This document shows positions 48,229 through 61,500 of a stretch of DNA of 64,000 nucleotides, one piece after another. This DNA comes from Acanthaster planci (taxonomy: Eukaryota; Echinodermata; Asteroidea; Valvatida; Acanthasteridae). The stretch spans positions 449,888-513,887 of the forward strand of contig NW_019091376.1 of the NCBI RefSeq assembly GCF_001949145.1. The letters run 5' to 3'. The translations under genes were made by a program, and so were the position numbers. Under the pieces are notes generated by a model. That model was not told the origin of the DNA. It worked only from the letters and a program-made list of their open reading frames with translations, and did no database searches. The stretch's first letter is position 1. Every line of letters begins with the position of its first letter.

Positions 48229-49397
48229 AAGTGACAGCGTAAACAACGACAAAGGAATGCTTTTGTTGCAGTTCATTTGAATAGCTTGTGACTTGAATTG
48301 AGACTGCATGTCTTGCGTTGGCCTTGCGCGGTCTTGTGAAGGTCTTAAGTGGTCTCGACTTCAACACGGCGGCTGAGCTAACCGGGCGAGCTCACGGCAG
48401 TCCCAATTTTGCTCATTTTTGCGCTAGGCCTTTCTCCGGTTTTCAGAAGTACCAGTTTAAAACCACTCCTTAACACTTTCTAAGGTAAAGATCAGTTGGT
48501 ATATTGTCGCCAGCTTAAATGTTAACTGCATTATATCGCATGTTATTACGTAATCCTATTACAAATTTGTAATTACACGCTCAGGGCGATTCGTCTTGTG
48601 GCAAAATATGCAAACCTGGCTATTTCACTTGCATTTAAGTTAATCCCAAAAATGTATCGACGACGTTCTCAACAAAAGACAGCTCGAGAAGAATCCAACT
48701 GAAGTTCGTCGTTTCCAACAAATGAAATTATTATTGCTCTAAACCAATAAAGTTCAATTTAATCACTCTCAACCAATAAATTAAAGTCAATATACTTGTA
48801 ACAATTTTAAAAACTATGTCGCAGTTATAGTGATTGGACAAGCATAATCTTGGAACATAACATTTGAGCGCAGAACCTTGAAACTAAACAGCTGAAAATA
48901 TTTCAGAAACCTTAAAAATTTTATTTGACTTCTCATTATTAACAAATACCCACGAGCATGAATTATACTGCAAATAACTCAAAATGCTTTTCATGTAACC
49001 AAAAAATGCACGATTATGCCCAGTATTTGAGGGATCCTATCTGTAACTGTTATTTGGTCTGTTAGTACACTCGAAACTCAAACTATAGAAGGAAATGAAA
49101 ATATAACTTGATATATGGCTAGCACCACTGAGCGTGTAATTGCTAGTTTACAAGAAATGAACGTGGAATTAAAATTGCTTCCACTTCTAAGACACCGCTA
49201 AAACTACAGAGACTGTCATGCTAATCATGTAGCACAATTCAATTACAGTAAAAATTTATCTATACGTGACTTTTAACTAAATATCTTACTGAAGTATAGA
49301 ACCTCTTCCTGGCACGTCATGCGTTTTATTATACGTGTATTCAGAGAATGATCGTTTTCACATTTTCAGAATAAAAAAATTATTTTTTGAGAGAAAG

Positions 49398-49403
49398 TTT
49401 ATT
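49398..49403 (-). terminator. Candidate poly(A) signal of the adhesion GPCR
   Basis: AATAAA on the minus strand, about 390 bp after the stop codon. A second AATAAA lies at 49325-49330. Either could end the transcript. Confidence 0.4.
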
Positions 49404-49791
49404 AAAAATGCGGACATTCATTCCTGAATCGCTCTTCAAGACAAACGATTTGTTGCAGTTGCACACCTCTGCAGATGCGCATATGTAATACAATGCGACG
49501 GTGACCGGCGTCGCATTTTTAAATTTCCTTCCAGCACGTGGAACTTATTGGTTTAAACATGCACGTGCTCCAGATGCTGGATAAACTTCATACCAAAAAG
49601 ATCTGCAAACGGGTAATGTGTTATCACACATAGTAATTGGAATGTATCTTTTTAGTAAATTATCAATAACATGTTATCATGAACTAAGCAACTGAAATGG
49701 CACTATTTATCGCTAATCAAACTATGCAGCGAATGCTGGCACTGTAATGAGGTACATGTACTTTGAAATATCAAGTTCATTTGCAATTGAT

Positions 49792-52537
49792 CTATAACTT
49801 TATCGTCTCTTTCTCTTCATTCTCTTTCGGTTCATCATCATCGCTGAGTTGAGGCAGTTGCTTGCCGATGCACTGGGGCACCGGCAATACAAGGCGGTCT
49901 GTCGTCTTACCAGAATTCTGCTTCCTCCTCCGGAAGCAACTCAGAACCTGACTCCGTATTTTGTCCTGTCGGACGACGAAGAGCAGAAAGATGAACAGGC
50001 CTTGCAGGGAGTTGAAGACGCAGAAGAGGATCTGGAAGGCAAAGGTCGAGGACTCGATCACGGCCAACAGGCCGAAGGCCCATGTCAGGCCAAGCAATAC
50101 CGAGACGGAAACCATGTTCTGCAGGCGCTTGGCAATCTTGGACCGCTTACCTCTCTTGGAAGAACTCTGGATCTTGTCAGCCTTACAGGTCAAACGACGA
50201 GCGACCAGGACAAAGATGATGGCATTATAAAGGAAAACCAGGCCAATCATGAGCAGCTGACCGTAGTAGAAGGCTACACTAGGCTTCAAAAAGCAACTGG
50301 AGATCCAAATGGAGATGCAAAATTTACGTGAGCTATATTTGTAGTTGGCGGAGTTTATCATCTGCAGACGAGCATCATATTGACGTTTGGAAGATATGCA
50401 GAGCATATGAATCTAAATTACAGTGTAAAATCTTGACAAAATTTTTCAAGGATTTTTTCCCCTTTTTCTTTGTGGATTATCTAGAATTTTTGCAACAGAT
50501 GTCTACATATTTTTGCGAGAAATCACACTCAAGTGAGCGCTGGAAAGCACTTTTACACATACTGAGTAAGGGTCGTCTCGTCTGTCACAAAAACCTTTTG
50601 CAAGTTAAATTCGGGACACTGAGTTCTTCACTTTACGTGAACACACCATTTGAATTATCCGTAATAAAGACACTGTTGCTATACCTCGTGATTCGAGGAA
50701 GCTTTTACTTAGTTGGAGACGCCTTGCAACAATACACTGTTTTCAATGGAAAAGACGAGCACACAGGAACCAGTGCCGCCTTGAGCAGAAGGACCCCGTC
50801 ATCGGTTGAAAGAGCCATGTTGGTCGGGAGTGTTCATTTTGTTGGTAGCGACGCGTACGCAACTCATGCATCTCAGTTTAGTCGTTCGTGAACCAGCGAA
50901 ATAGAGTTCGTACCAAAAATCGATCCCTTGCTTGGTCTCGCTCAGGGCCTAATGGTGCAAGCTATGCAAAAGCTTGCCCTGAATCACGAAGTATTGCAAC
51001 AGTGGCTTTAGCATGGGGAATTTAAATCATGTTTATATGCAGTCAAATAACTCAGTATACCGTAGTTTGTTCAAATTGAACTCGCAAAAGTTTATTGCAA
51101 GTATTCACAATTATTTTAAACTATCAGTGCCCACAAATCTTACCTGGTTTCATTTTCATAGACTGTGTAATCCACCGCCAGTATTATACTAACAACAATC
51201 ATTGGCAAGCCTAACGAATGAAAAGAATGTAAAATTGGAATTTCAGATCAGAGCCTTCATAATCACTCACTGGTATGAACCAGAACTGATGTCAATCACT
51301 GGTGGATGAAAAGGGGCTAGTGGAGGCCGCGCCCCCTCCTCCAAAGGGGGATTTTTAGTTTTGTAATGAGTGAGTGAGGAGACTAGCCCCAAAGTTTTGC
51401 TTCACCCCTCAGCAAACCATAAAAGGTACCAAGAAATCCCCAATTTTGGCCTCGAAAAGTTGGTAATGGGTCCGACATTATAGGCCTGACTTTTTGGCAG
51501 ACCGGGAAATTATCACTCGGGGGTTATCGAGTAATTGCCATTGATATCTATCATGTGAATCCTAAATGTTACTCCAGATTCACAATAGCAAAAGCAATCT
51601 TTTCTAAATCATTTGGTTAACAATCTAGTATTTGTAATTTTTTGTGACGAATGGTAGGCTTCAGGCGTGATTGGACGAGATGGGACTGTTGTTGGACTTA
51701 CAGTCGTTAACTTACAGCCCGCTTCCCGACCAAGATCAAACCCTTCAGCTTCAATTTGTTCACGTGATTCCAGTCAGAGACACGTGATGCCCCTCAATTA
51801 CGAAACAGAAATGTCTACTCACCCCAGGCAGCGATACCGGCCTTGATCATAAAGTGTTTCACGTCCGAGTTGAAGATCTTGACTAGTTTGAGATAGAGAT
51901 TGGTTGCCTCCACGCTCATCCAGGCCATGGAGGCTAAGGAGAGGTAGTGCAGTAAGACTGCAGCGATGATGCAGCCCGCGCGGGAAGACGTCTGCTCGAC
52001 GCCCACGAGGAACACCAGATAGAGACAGAGGAGTGTCAGACAGAAGCAGACCAAGATGCGACTCGGTGTCTTCGCTCGCAGGGACCTGCGATCCAATTTG
52101 AAGCAGTTGAATGGGTATTTTGGGACGACGGTGCGATCTAACTTTTCTGAGATTAAATCACCTACACTTGAGATTCCAAAAATGGCATTTCATTGAGAAA
52201 AACTAAGAGCAAGATAGGAATTTAAAACGTTAATAATATCAGTGGATCAATATTCATTTTAATAACTTTTATAATATCGTAACAATACGCATAATTGAAA
52301 TACGTTAAAGGCTTTTGTCTAGGGATTGTGTTCGTTTTGACACAAGAAATTAAAGACTGAGACTGATAAAGTTTTGATTTTAGAAATAAACAGAGTTTCG
52401 TATGATTAATTCTGTCATCCTTACTTGATAGCAAGGTATATGATGATGGTACAAACCAGGGAAGCAATCGACAGAGCACATCCAATCTTACTGATGATGT
52501 CAAGAGCCAAAATGGGGCTGCGCTGGCCGTGAATGTC
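49792..52537 (-). other. Adhesion GPCR 7TM domain and tail
   Basis: Five transmembrane-region blocks: TM1 (ISKIGCALSIASLVCTIII) in 52425-52537; TM2-TM3 and the start of TM4 (LLHYLSLASMAWMSVEATNL) in 51823-52085; TM4 (WGLPMIVVSIILAV) in 51144-51210; TM5-TM7 in 49792-50296 with SVLLGLTWAFGLLAV (TM6) and FNSLQGLFIFLLF (TM7). The TM3 Cys and the ECL2 Cys are present. The tail is Arg-rich and then acidic, ending TIKL. Confidence 0.92.
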
Positions 52538-55500
52538 CTGTAGAGGCAACAGCAACAGCTTCCTTAGTTGAAAAACATGAGCAATTTTAAAGTGTATTTC
52601 CAACAAACTTCACCTAAAATGGGTTACAGGTACATGTAGTTTTCATACATTGAAGGACAACATAATATTGCACAAAAGCTGAGTTTAAGAACGCTTCGTC
52701 GCCTGTTCCCTATAATTTGCTCTTAACTAGTCTGGCTCCCAGACCCAATGAACCTGCTACTCTCTTCCGATTCAAGGGTCCGATATCACTGTCACTCAAC
52801 AAAAACAGAGGCATTTCCTCGTTTTCTGAAAAATCCAAAAATATCAGAAATATTTCGAACTCCTTATCGTCAACATTCAGAAGGTATCGTTAATGGTCGG
52901 GCATTGTCGGCCGTGTTGCGTACTAATCAGTATACGAATATAAGTAAACACGTTTAAAAACATAAACAGTCATAATGGACGTATGAACAGCAGTAGAACG
53001 TGGAAATCGTGAGCTTACGCTTAAACTGAAAGCTCTCGTTGGCTCGTTATAAATGCTGCGCAGCAGTGACAATCCAGCGGGGCTGGCTACATGATACTGG
53101 AAAGTTGTTTTCGTCAGTCTTAACGGCAGTTTTTTTCTTGTGTATTTCGTGCCACATTGTATTATGTAAAGTACACCCCAAAATGAAATGAATGGCTTAG
53201 AGGCGAGACTACGGAGATCCGTGGCCCAAACAGGTGTTCCCTGACTCCTGGCATGTTACGTCATGATTTATATTTAACCGTAAGTGATATCTGACCTAAG
53301 ATTTTATCAGCTGCCGTCAGGAATTTTCAGGTCAGGGAGCTAGACCATGGAGGTACGACTATCCATGGCCAGACTAACTCTACACTTACCACCAGAACAG
53401 CAAAGCTGGTGGTGTGACTGCAGTGACACACGGTCCTCCCGCCGCTTGAGGCATGCCGTCTGCAGCCCTCTGTCGACCAATCCCCTACACCACCTTGCAG
53501 TTGGCTGTCCCAGAAAACACACTGTATCGTTCCCTTTGTCAGCTGCAATGGGCACACATGCATAATTAGACTCCGAGGACTAAGTCGTTAGAATGACGCA
53601 CATGAATAACAAAGAGCCTTTGATCTTTGTCTCAGTCCCAGGATTACAAGTGATTTTTTATGCTTAGTCACATATATTTTTTATACCAAATTATTCCAAT
53701 TTTGAATTGTTCAACGTGTCACATTTGTTACCCGAGTTGCAATTTGCTCTTTTCTAGCTTCGCCAATAGGCCTATCTATATTAGTGGCGAAGCCAAAGCT
53801 ATGTTCATTCGCTCACTTTGTGTCCATTTTCGGTTCAATCACAAAATAAAAGGAAATGGGAACAATGGTAAGACAATAGCAGCTTTTGGAACATTCTCTG
53901 TCATAATACGTATGGCGTATTAAATGCATTTTTACTGTTTTACTGCACTGTTGCATTCAAACAACGTTTGTATATTGCAGTTTTGCATATTATAATCTGT
54001 TTGGCTGTCATGTTTTGTTTCTATCAGCGTCCCGATTTTACTTTAAAATCTGCAACCCAGTGCACTCTGCAGCTCTGCAACATCCACCCACCCCCGCTAC
54101 CTGTACTGCTCATTTGAACACTGGTTTTCCGTGATATTATCCCTCATGGCCTTACGGGTTTTTGCTGGAAAGTGACAACGACTGGGTCGTCTTCAGGAAG
54201 ATTGTCTACTGAGACACCGATCACTGTGGCAGAAATCACCGCGCTGCCAACGAACCGAAGGGAACCACTTGAGACGGCTTCATCGATGAGCGTCGAGTGA
54301 AATAACTTGCTGGATTGGTACACCACGAAGCTTATGGGTACCGGAATATTGACTGCCAGGTGTGAAGTACATGGAAAGGGATAGAGAGCAGATTAATTGT
54401 ATTTGGGTAGTAAAAAAACAAGACAAAACAAAAACGGACGTTATGCAAACTCTAAGGTTTTTGCACGTTATTTTACCTATCCAGGTTCTGGAAGCGCGCC
54501 AGAGAGGTCAAGTTTCAGGCTTTATAGTTTGTGACAAAGAACATTTTTATATATAATGAGCAGGCTGAGGCCATAAGGCCATGACGACGTGAGGTTCGTC
54601 AGAGTAGGAACTTTGCCTAAAAGTACTTCTATCGTCTCTTCATTTTCATACGGCAAGGGCACTTACCCGATAGATGTTTCCGTAATACCGCGCCTGGAAG
54701 CCGAATAGATGACTGCACTGTCTCGTCGACAGGAAAGTCAGAGCCATAATAAATACCGACGCTGTCATTTGTCAGTACGCTATCAGAAATCTCTCCCGTG
54801 ACAACAAAACCCACTCCTTCGCCCAAGGAACTCGGAGGGATGTTCAGCGCTGCGACAGCGAGGGTACTCCTGACCGCGGTGAAGTTCGCACCGTCTTCGA
54901 GAACATGCGAGATTTGACTCTCGACGGCTTGTACAATGCGGGAGGTTGAACCACCGTCCGACAGCTTCTCAAAAACTTCACTGCCGACTTGTAGGATATT
55001 GTTCACAGCACTTACAACATTCAATGTTACCTATCAATTGGGAAATACAGACTCATGATTAAATGAGTAATGACTCTTGATTTAAATATTGTTGTTTAGT
55101 TGGGCATGCACGAAGAAAATGTTTTATTCATTGCCATATTCTTACAAAAGAGGAAGCGGCATTTTGCGAAGAACATCAGCCCAATTTTTTGCTGAAAGAG
55201 TGCAGTGTCCTTGGTATTTGAACAAATAATAGGTACAATATTCATTTAGGGAAACCCAGAGAAAAAAACCGACCAATGTTAGAAGAGAATTCTTTGAAAC
55301 AGGAAATTCAGCTGGATTGTGACAGTTGTCCTGTCTATTATTACAGCCATGCAATCCCATGTTTCCAGCACGGACACACGCACCCAAGTGTGTATTTGCC
55401 TGCAACAGGGGACCCCCTATTGTTCCTCTTTTGTTTGTACTTTAACTTTTTCAGAAAACCACCCATATGTTTTGTACACAGTTGTCAATCGGGGACCCTC

Positions 55501-58500
55501 TGTCAATCGGGGACCTTATTGTCCTCTATTGTTCAGGGTCCCCAATTGAATGCAGAAACAAACTCAGTAGGTCAGTCGTAGCACAAGAAAAGTTTTAATG
55601 CAACGCTTGAATAATTGCTCGGCATCTGACCAGTGGCGGGCCGCACTAAAAAATGGAACGTTCCATTCCACAGGTAAACGATCAAAGACGTTCCGTATCC
55701 GTCCATTTGCACACACACACTATTCATGACCTCACAAAGAGGCTCAGCCACATAACATATGCAGGGCATATTTAGTAAGGATTCAATCAGAATTTATTCA
55801 GACTTTGTGTATGAAAAGCTAAATAATCTGTGCTATGGAAAAAATCGATCTGTTGACAGATGGCATTGCTCCACTGAATTCCAATTACCTCAGGAGAAGG
55901 ATCCCGAACGTGGAGAATGTTATCTAGGACGTCAGCTACCGATGAAAGTGCCTCGTCATCAATTGGCGACGAATTACTGGTAATGGAGTAAAGAGATTCA
56001 GCCACCTCCTCCACGTTATCACTCGTTACATTTATCTGGAAGAGTGAAAGGACCATAGCACCACGTGATGCTGTAGTCGTCGTCATCATGCTGAAATCGA
56101 AACACTTGTGAAAACTGCATAATAAACAATTTTCGTACAACAAACTAACACCCGTTTTTTTTCGCGCGCTGTGTCAACACTGGTGTTGGTTACGTTCTTT
56201 ATAATGTGCGAGAGAAGTGCACTTATTAACACCATACAGCCATATTAAATTAATACCAGTAACCATTATATCAAATTCTAAACACTGGTCAGTTCGTGGT
56301 GTGGGACACAAAATGTACTATAATGTTTAATTCTTAAACTTGTCACTTGCACTTGGGCGTTTGGGGCCCTGTGTTCAAGAGAAGGACGATTATATTTCGT
56401 GAAGCATAGCAAGCTTCAAAGGCAATGTACACGATTACCAGCATTTGGAGCACGTGTAGTTTGGTATTGTTTCAGTCTATGACTGTAGTCTAGTAAGCAT
56501 AAATGTTTGCACACAAATATTCTCAATATGCGAATTTGGGGTAACGATTCGAACGGTAAACTTCATTAGAGTTTTATTTTAATAGGAATTCACAGCAATC
56601 GTGCCCTCGTTTATTGAGGAAAGAATGGAGAACTTCCAGTGTTCATTATTGCTGTTTTTGTCAAAAAGATAAACCACTGTACCATTTCGTTAAATACTTT
56701 TCTTACATTGATGAGCTAACGTTGCACAAAATATGTCACTCGCTGAAACTAATGCCATGATGGGTCCAGTTTCCTGTAGCCATCATTCCATATTTCAAAA
56801 TCCTTCACCCCGTAGCTTTTCTCAAATAATCGACTGTGGGTTTTCAGTCCACACTTGGGTGATTTCTGGCTTCATGAAATATCAGTCCTGATCTTCCTAC
56901 ATCGTTTTTAGTTATGAAATAACATCCGGTGCTCTGATCAAAAATGACGAATTAAAAACTGAGGTCCCATTAGAGAACACTGAACATCAAAGTTATCCAA
57001 CCATTTGCCACCACACAAGATAGGGCTGTAGTCGCTATAAAGATATCTCTCACTTGTTTTAAATCATCCAGCTGGCCAGTGACATTAACGTTACAACTGC
57101 CCAACACGGGTTCAAGCCAATGAGCATTCTGGGTGAAATCTCCTTCGCACGTTCGAGAAATTAAAATCACGCCTATATATGGGAGGAAGAAACAGCACAT
57201 TTGAAGAGCTTGCTGATTTATTATGAACTCATTGGATTAGTGCCCATATGTTGTATTTCGGTCTTTCATTTATCGTACGGATCTTTACAGAATCTTATGA
57301 AAAGGTTCACTTTCATCCTATTCGCCTTGGGGGCCAAGCCCCCCCCCCGAAAATTATTCGTCTGAAATACCCACGACAAAAAGACGTTCGATTCTATTTC
57401 CCTTCCTTCCCAAAATATGTAGAAAACCCCAAAATGTAGCCTCACATCTCAGAAAGGAAATGAAACGTTACACAGTAACTTGTACATGTTTGAACCCGTC
57501 CTAAACAACACCAATAAACTAGATTTGGCTCCGCTCACAAGAATCTTGCTCTGGATTTGCAAGTAATTTTCACTGATCAGATTTGAGCTATAGCTTGACC
57601 GTGAAAGTATTTTTACTGTTAGAACAAAAGATGACGTTAGAATGATTTTTTCTGACATGCAAATACGTAACGAATAAAGGGATTTCGAACAGTTAAAACT
57701 AAACATTTTACGAGCAATGTGTCATTAATCGGACTTATCGCATTTACCCTTCTTTCCGGTAACGATGCATTCTTCCAGCAACTCAACATTTTGTCCTACT
57801 CTGGTCTGTGGGAATGTCACATCTCTCCCTGCTATTTCAATAACTTCGACAGGACAGGAAGCTGTGAACACGAAATTCAAACATCTTTTTTATACGGCAG
57901 TCACTTAATATATTCATCTCTGAAAATATAATTGATCCATGCTAAATCCAATACGATCCTAACCCTCGGGGTTTAAGCTGCTTTCATATGTAGCTGTAGT
58001 TATTTCAATTTCCATTTCCACAACAGGGAAACGGCAGTGTTTGGGATTTCACGAACTGGCTTAAAACGATGTTCAAAACAAAACATGTTCTTGCACTTAC
58101 AGAGTGAAACCACCGTTACTCTGAGGGGATCGATGTTCAGTCCAGGTTGACTGGAGGCATTTGAAGATATTGCCATTTGCAGCGATGCTACAGAGTCAGC
58201 GTCTAGCATATTAATCCGAGAACTCAAGATTACTTTTAAACCGACGATAACACTGCCCGGGTAGAAGCGCACAACATCGTAAGCTATGACAGGTGTATAT
58301 ATCACATCCAATGGCAACTACAATAAAATTGAAACCAAGTGGTGGACATGTAAGAGACAGCTGTCAGCAAGTGTAAATGAGCTTTGATTAAATCTTTAAG
58401 AATCTCAGTATATTTCCTTCGGTTTGACTGAGTGACCGGTCGACCTATCATGCAATCACGCAAATGAACAGGATCGATCCAGAAACATTAGTCAGTAAAT

Positions 58501-61500
58501 GAGCCACGGTAGGCCTAGTTAGGTTTACTGCATGTTCAGTTGATCGGTCGGTCCGTCCATTGGTTGGTTAATCAGCCGATAACGGCCGAGACTGTGACGT
58601 TACAACGTCGTTGCAGGTGACTTTGCCTTCAAAGTTACTAAGAAAGGGTTTCAGCAGGAAACACTTTGCCGAGAGGCATCGAAAGTATGCCCGAAGCGAT
58701 AATCATTGAATCAAATTCAGTATCATACTTTTGCAAGAAATATGACACTGAAATTTAACAGTTTTGAGGACAAGTTTCTACTGTCGCATTTAAGACTGGA
58801 ACAGTCGAGTTTAGGGGTGTGTGGAAGCGTCTTCTTTGCTTTTTCTCTCTATTGGTTGAAGCTTGTACGGATGATATCTTGGAGAAGTGTCCCATTTCCT
58901 AAATGTGTGAATATGACGTTATAGTAAATCACTGGGTGGTATCATTTAGCGCATACCTGGCTGCGTATTTTCTCTTTCAGGGTACTGAAAGCGATGCTGG
59001 ATGTATTACTTAAATCGTCAGTGAATGTTTCATTCTTCAGCGTCAAGTTGACAGCCAATGTGGTGATGCCTTGAAACAGGAGACAAAATTATTGTTAATG
59101 CCCCTTCTGTAAGTGTGACAAAAGGCGCTTCTTTCGAGAGAGCATGCCTATAAGCTGGAACTGTGGTTTGGAGAAGATTCTTGAGTAAAAGAAATTTGAA
59201 CAAGTTGAGAACTAACCCCGCAACGTTTTTTGCACCCCTGACAGCAACTACCATTATTGTAGGCCTATAATTTGCTTACTTTTGTGAATCAATCAATTTG
59301 TATGACTGTTCGTCATTGAAAGTCTAGTATGAACCATTTTTTCAGAATACATATGTACAGTTTGCCTTAAAGCTCTCTGGTATTTGTGTGTTTTTTGTGG
59401 TTTTTGCTTGTTGGGAGGGTGTAATCGTGCAGCCAAACCTTACAAGAGAACTTGTTAGGATGGAAAAAGGTCTCGTAACTACGATTCCGACATTAGGAAA
59501 ACACTCCTAAGCTTCTCAACTCCTCCGGTCAATGTTGTCATCTCTGGCGGGAGCAAGTATCCCGCGCAATGAGATACCACTTTGAGCCGGGGGCCTTGGG
59601 CGGGGGCTGAGCTTGATTTGGTCAGGATTGAAGTTGAAGAACTAATTCACGGCAGTTGTTTATGTGCAAAGAGGATCGACGAAATGCATCTTTATGCACA
59701 AGCAGGGAGAGAGGGAGAATGTATCATAACACAGGCATATTGTATATCTGTAGGAGATTGTTTCATGTATTGGAGACACAAAATGTATGTAGTACATTAT
59801 TTCAGGAATCTAACCGCCTTGACCGAGACCAAGAGAGGGCGCAATTGTCCTAGCAAAGTAGGCTCATGTGGGAACCTGCATTTCGCTGATTCACAAATGA
59901 ATATAGCTTGCACTTGTTATGGTCGCATGGCTACCAACAAAATTAATACTCCCAACCCCTATGGCTCTTTTCAACCGATTAGCTCCCCCCCCCTAAAGTT
60001 TCTGGTTTCTAGTCAGCGCGAACATCGCCGTAGACCTGCTCGTCGGCAGAATAAAAAAAAATTGTTATTTATGTGGTATATAATACAATGCCAAAAAGAT
60101 GCCAAACTTGCTTGATCGACTGGAATTCTGCTCCTGTGTTATTTTAACGTGTTTTAGATGGGGTGCGATAGTGTAATACGTGCGGTAATGGAGTCCCTCT
60201 GGACCCCCATACGTTTTGTCGGGCACTTTTTCAGATGACGTCATTTCTATATCATACATTTATGGTCTTATGTCCCGAGTACAGTACATCTACAAGCTGA
60301 TTAAAAAGCGAAGGACCAGTCTATTTCATTGTTGGCTGCGCTGCGGCGATACGTAAGCATGCCGTGGCGATGGACATCGCACGTTATACGTTCATCATTT
60401 ACAGGAAAAAACTGTGACGGAAAAAAACGCTTCGCCGCACCACTTTTGGAGCCAACCTTTGCTCAAGGCAGATAGTCTGATACATCATTATATAAACTTC
60501 CAAGATTTAAAGCTATTAAAGGTGTAGGTTGAGTTACAGATTTTATTTTACGTAAGCAAAGACATTGAAATCTTTAAAATAAAATCAAGGTGATCTTTAT
60601 TAAATTTTGTTTTGTCTTACATGGTTTATATAATTTCAAATCTTGTGCTTCAAATCAAATGACCCAGAGAGCAAATGTACGTAAACCAACATTAGTAAAC
60701 AACTTCTTACCTGATTTCAACACGACTGTCCGATGCTCCGCCGTAGCAGTGACGAGAGGACTTCTCCCTCTCCCAACACAGATATATGCCCCTTGATCCC
60801 TCAGATCTTCAAACGAAGGAAAGATGAGCTTGCAGCCATTGGTGACGAACTTGCGCCGGCCGTCAGAGTTGATCCGATACCAGTCGTAACTGGCGGCATT
60901 CTCAATCGGGCAGACAACCGGGAAGGGCTGGTTGCTCAGCAAATCATTCGGGGCTTCAATCAGATGTCGGGCAGAGGATGAAACGACCGGAACTGAAGAA
61001 AAACAAACACCAGAGCAAGTCATAAAAGACAGTATTGTATAAAAACCCACAGCGGGAATCAGCCCCACTGATCTCTGCATATTTAATCAGCAGCCGTTCT
61101 GAGAAGTATACCTGGTCCGGGGTCTGATGTGGATTCGCGACACAGCAAGTACGACAGATACTCCTGCTGGAGTCCATTACCGCAACTTGACTCCACAAAC
61201 GCAGTCTCGAGTCTGGTCCACTCTCTAAAGAATTCGTCGCAGCTGTCTCGCTCTTGGCAATCGATCACTGACAGCTCTGCAGACATCGCCACAAACGGTA
61301 TTGGAAACTGTTTATTGAGGAACTTTGCAGACAAGGTAAATTCAAAGCTGCCATTTTTTAGGACAGCTGGGGGCACAAGTTGCACGTCAAATTTCTCAGC
61401 AGTGTCATTTAACCTGACCACCGTGCCATGGCCGTCCTTTTGATTGTCATAGAACAGAAGATACTCATTTCCAAACGATCTCATTCGAGCGTCGTACTTC

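Larger units (their letters stand above)
45176..49397. other. Spacer between the MARVEL gene and the adhesion GPCR
   Basis: Should contain the MARVEL promoter (near 45176-45600, CpG-rich with GGCGCAC words) and the 3' UTR of the adhesion GPCR (near 49400-49790). It holds a possible PA14-like relic at 47018-47272 and a 12-bp repeat array at 48157. Otherwise I see nothing. Confidence 0.5.

Noticed and set aside
50328-50891. 187-codon plus-strand open frame
   Set aside because: It overlaps the end of the adhesion GPCR's last intron and dispersed repeat R2, has no family resemblance or splice support, and its composition looks random.
59582-60115. 177-codon plus-strand open frame
   Set aside because: It lies in an adhesion GPCR intron and reads like random sequence, with low-complexity Lys at the end and no recognisable domain.
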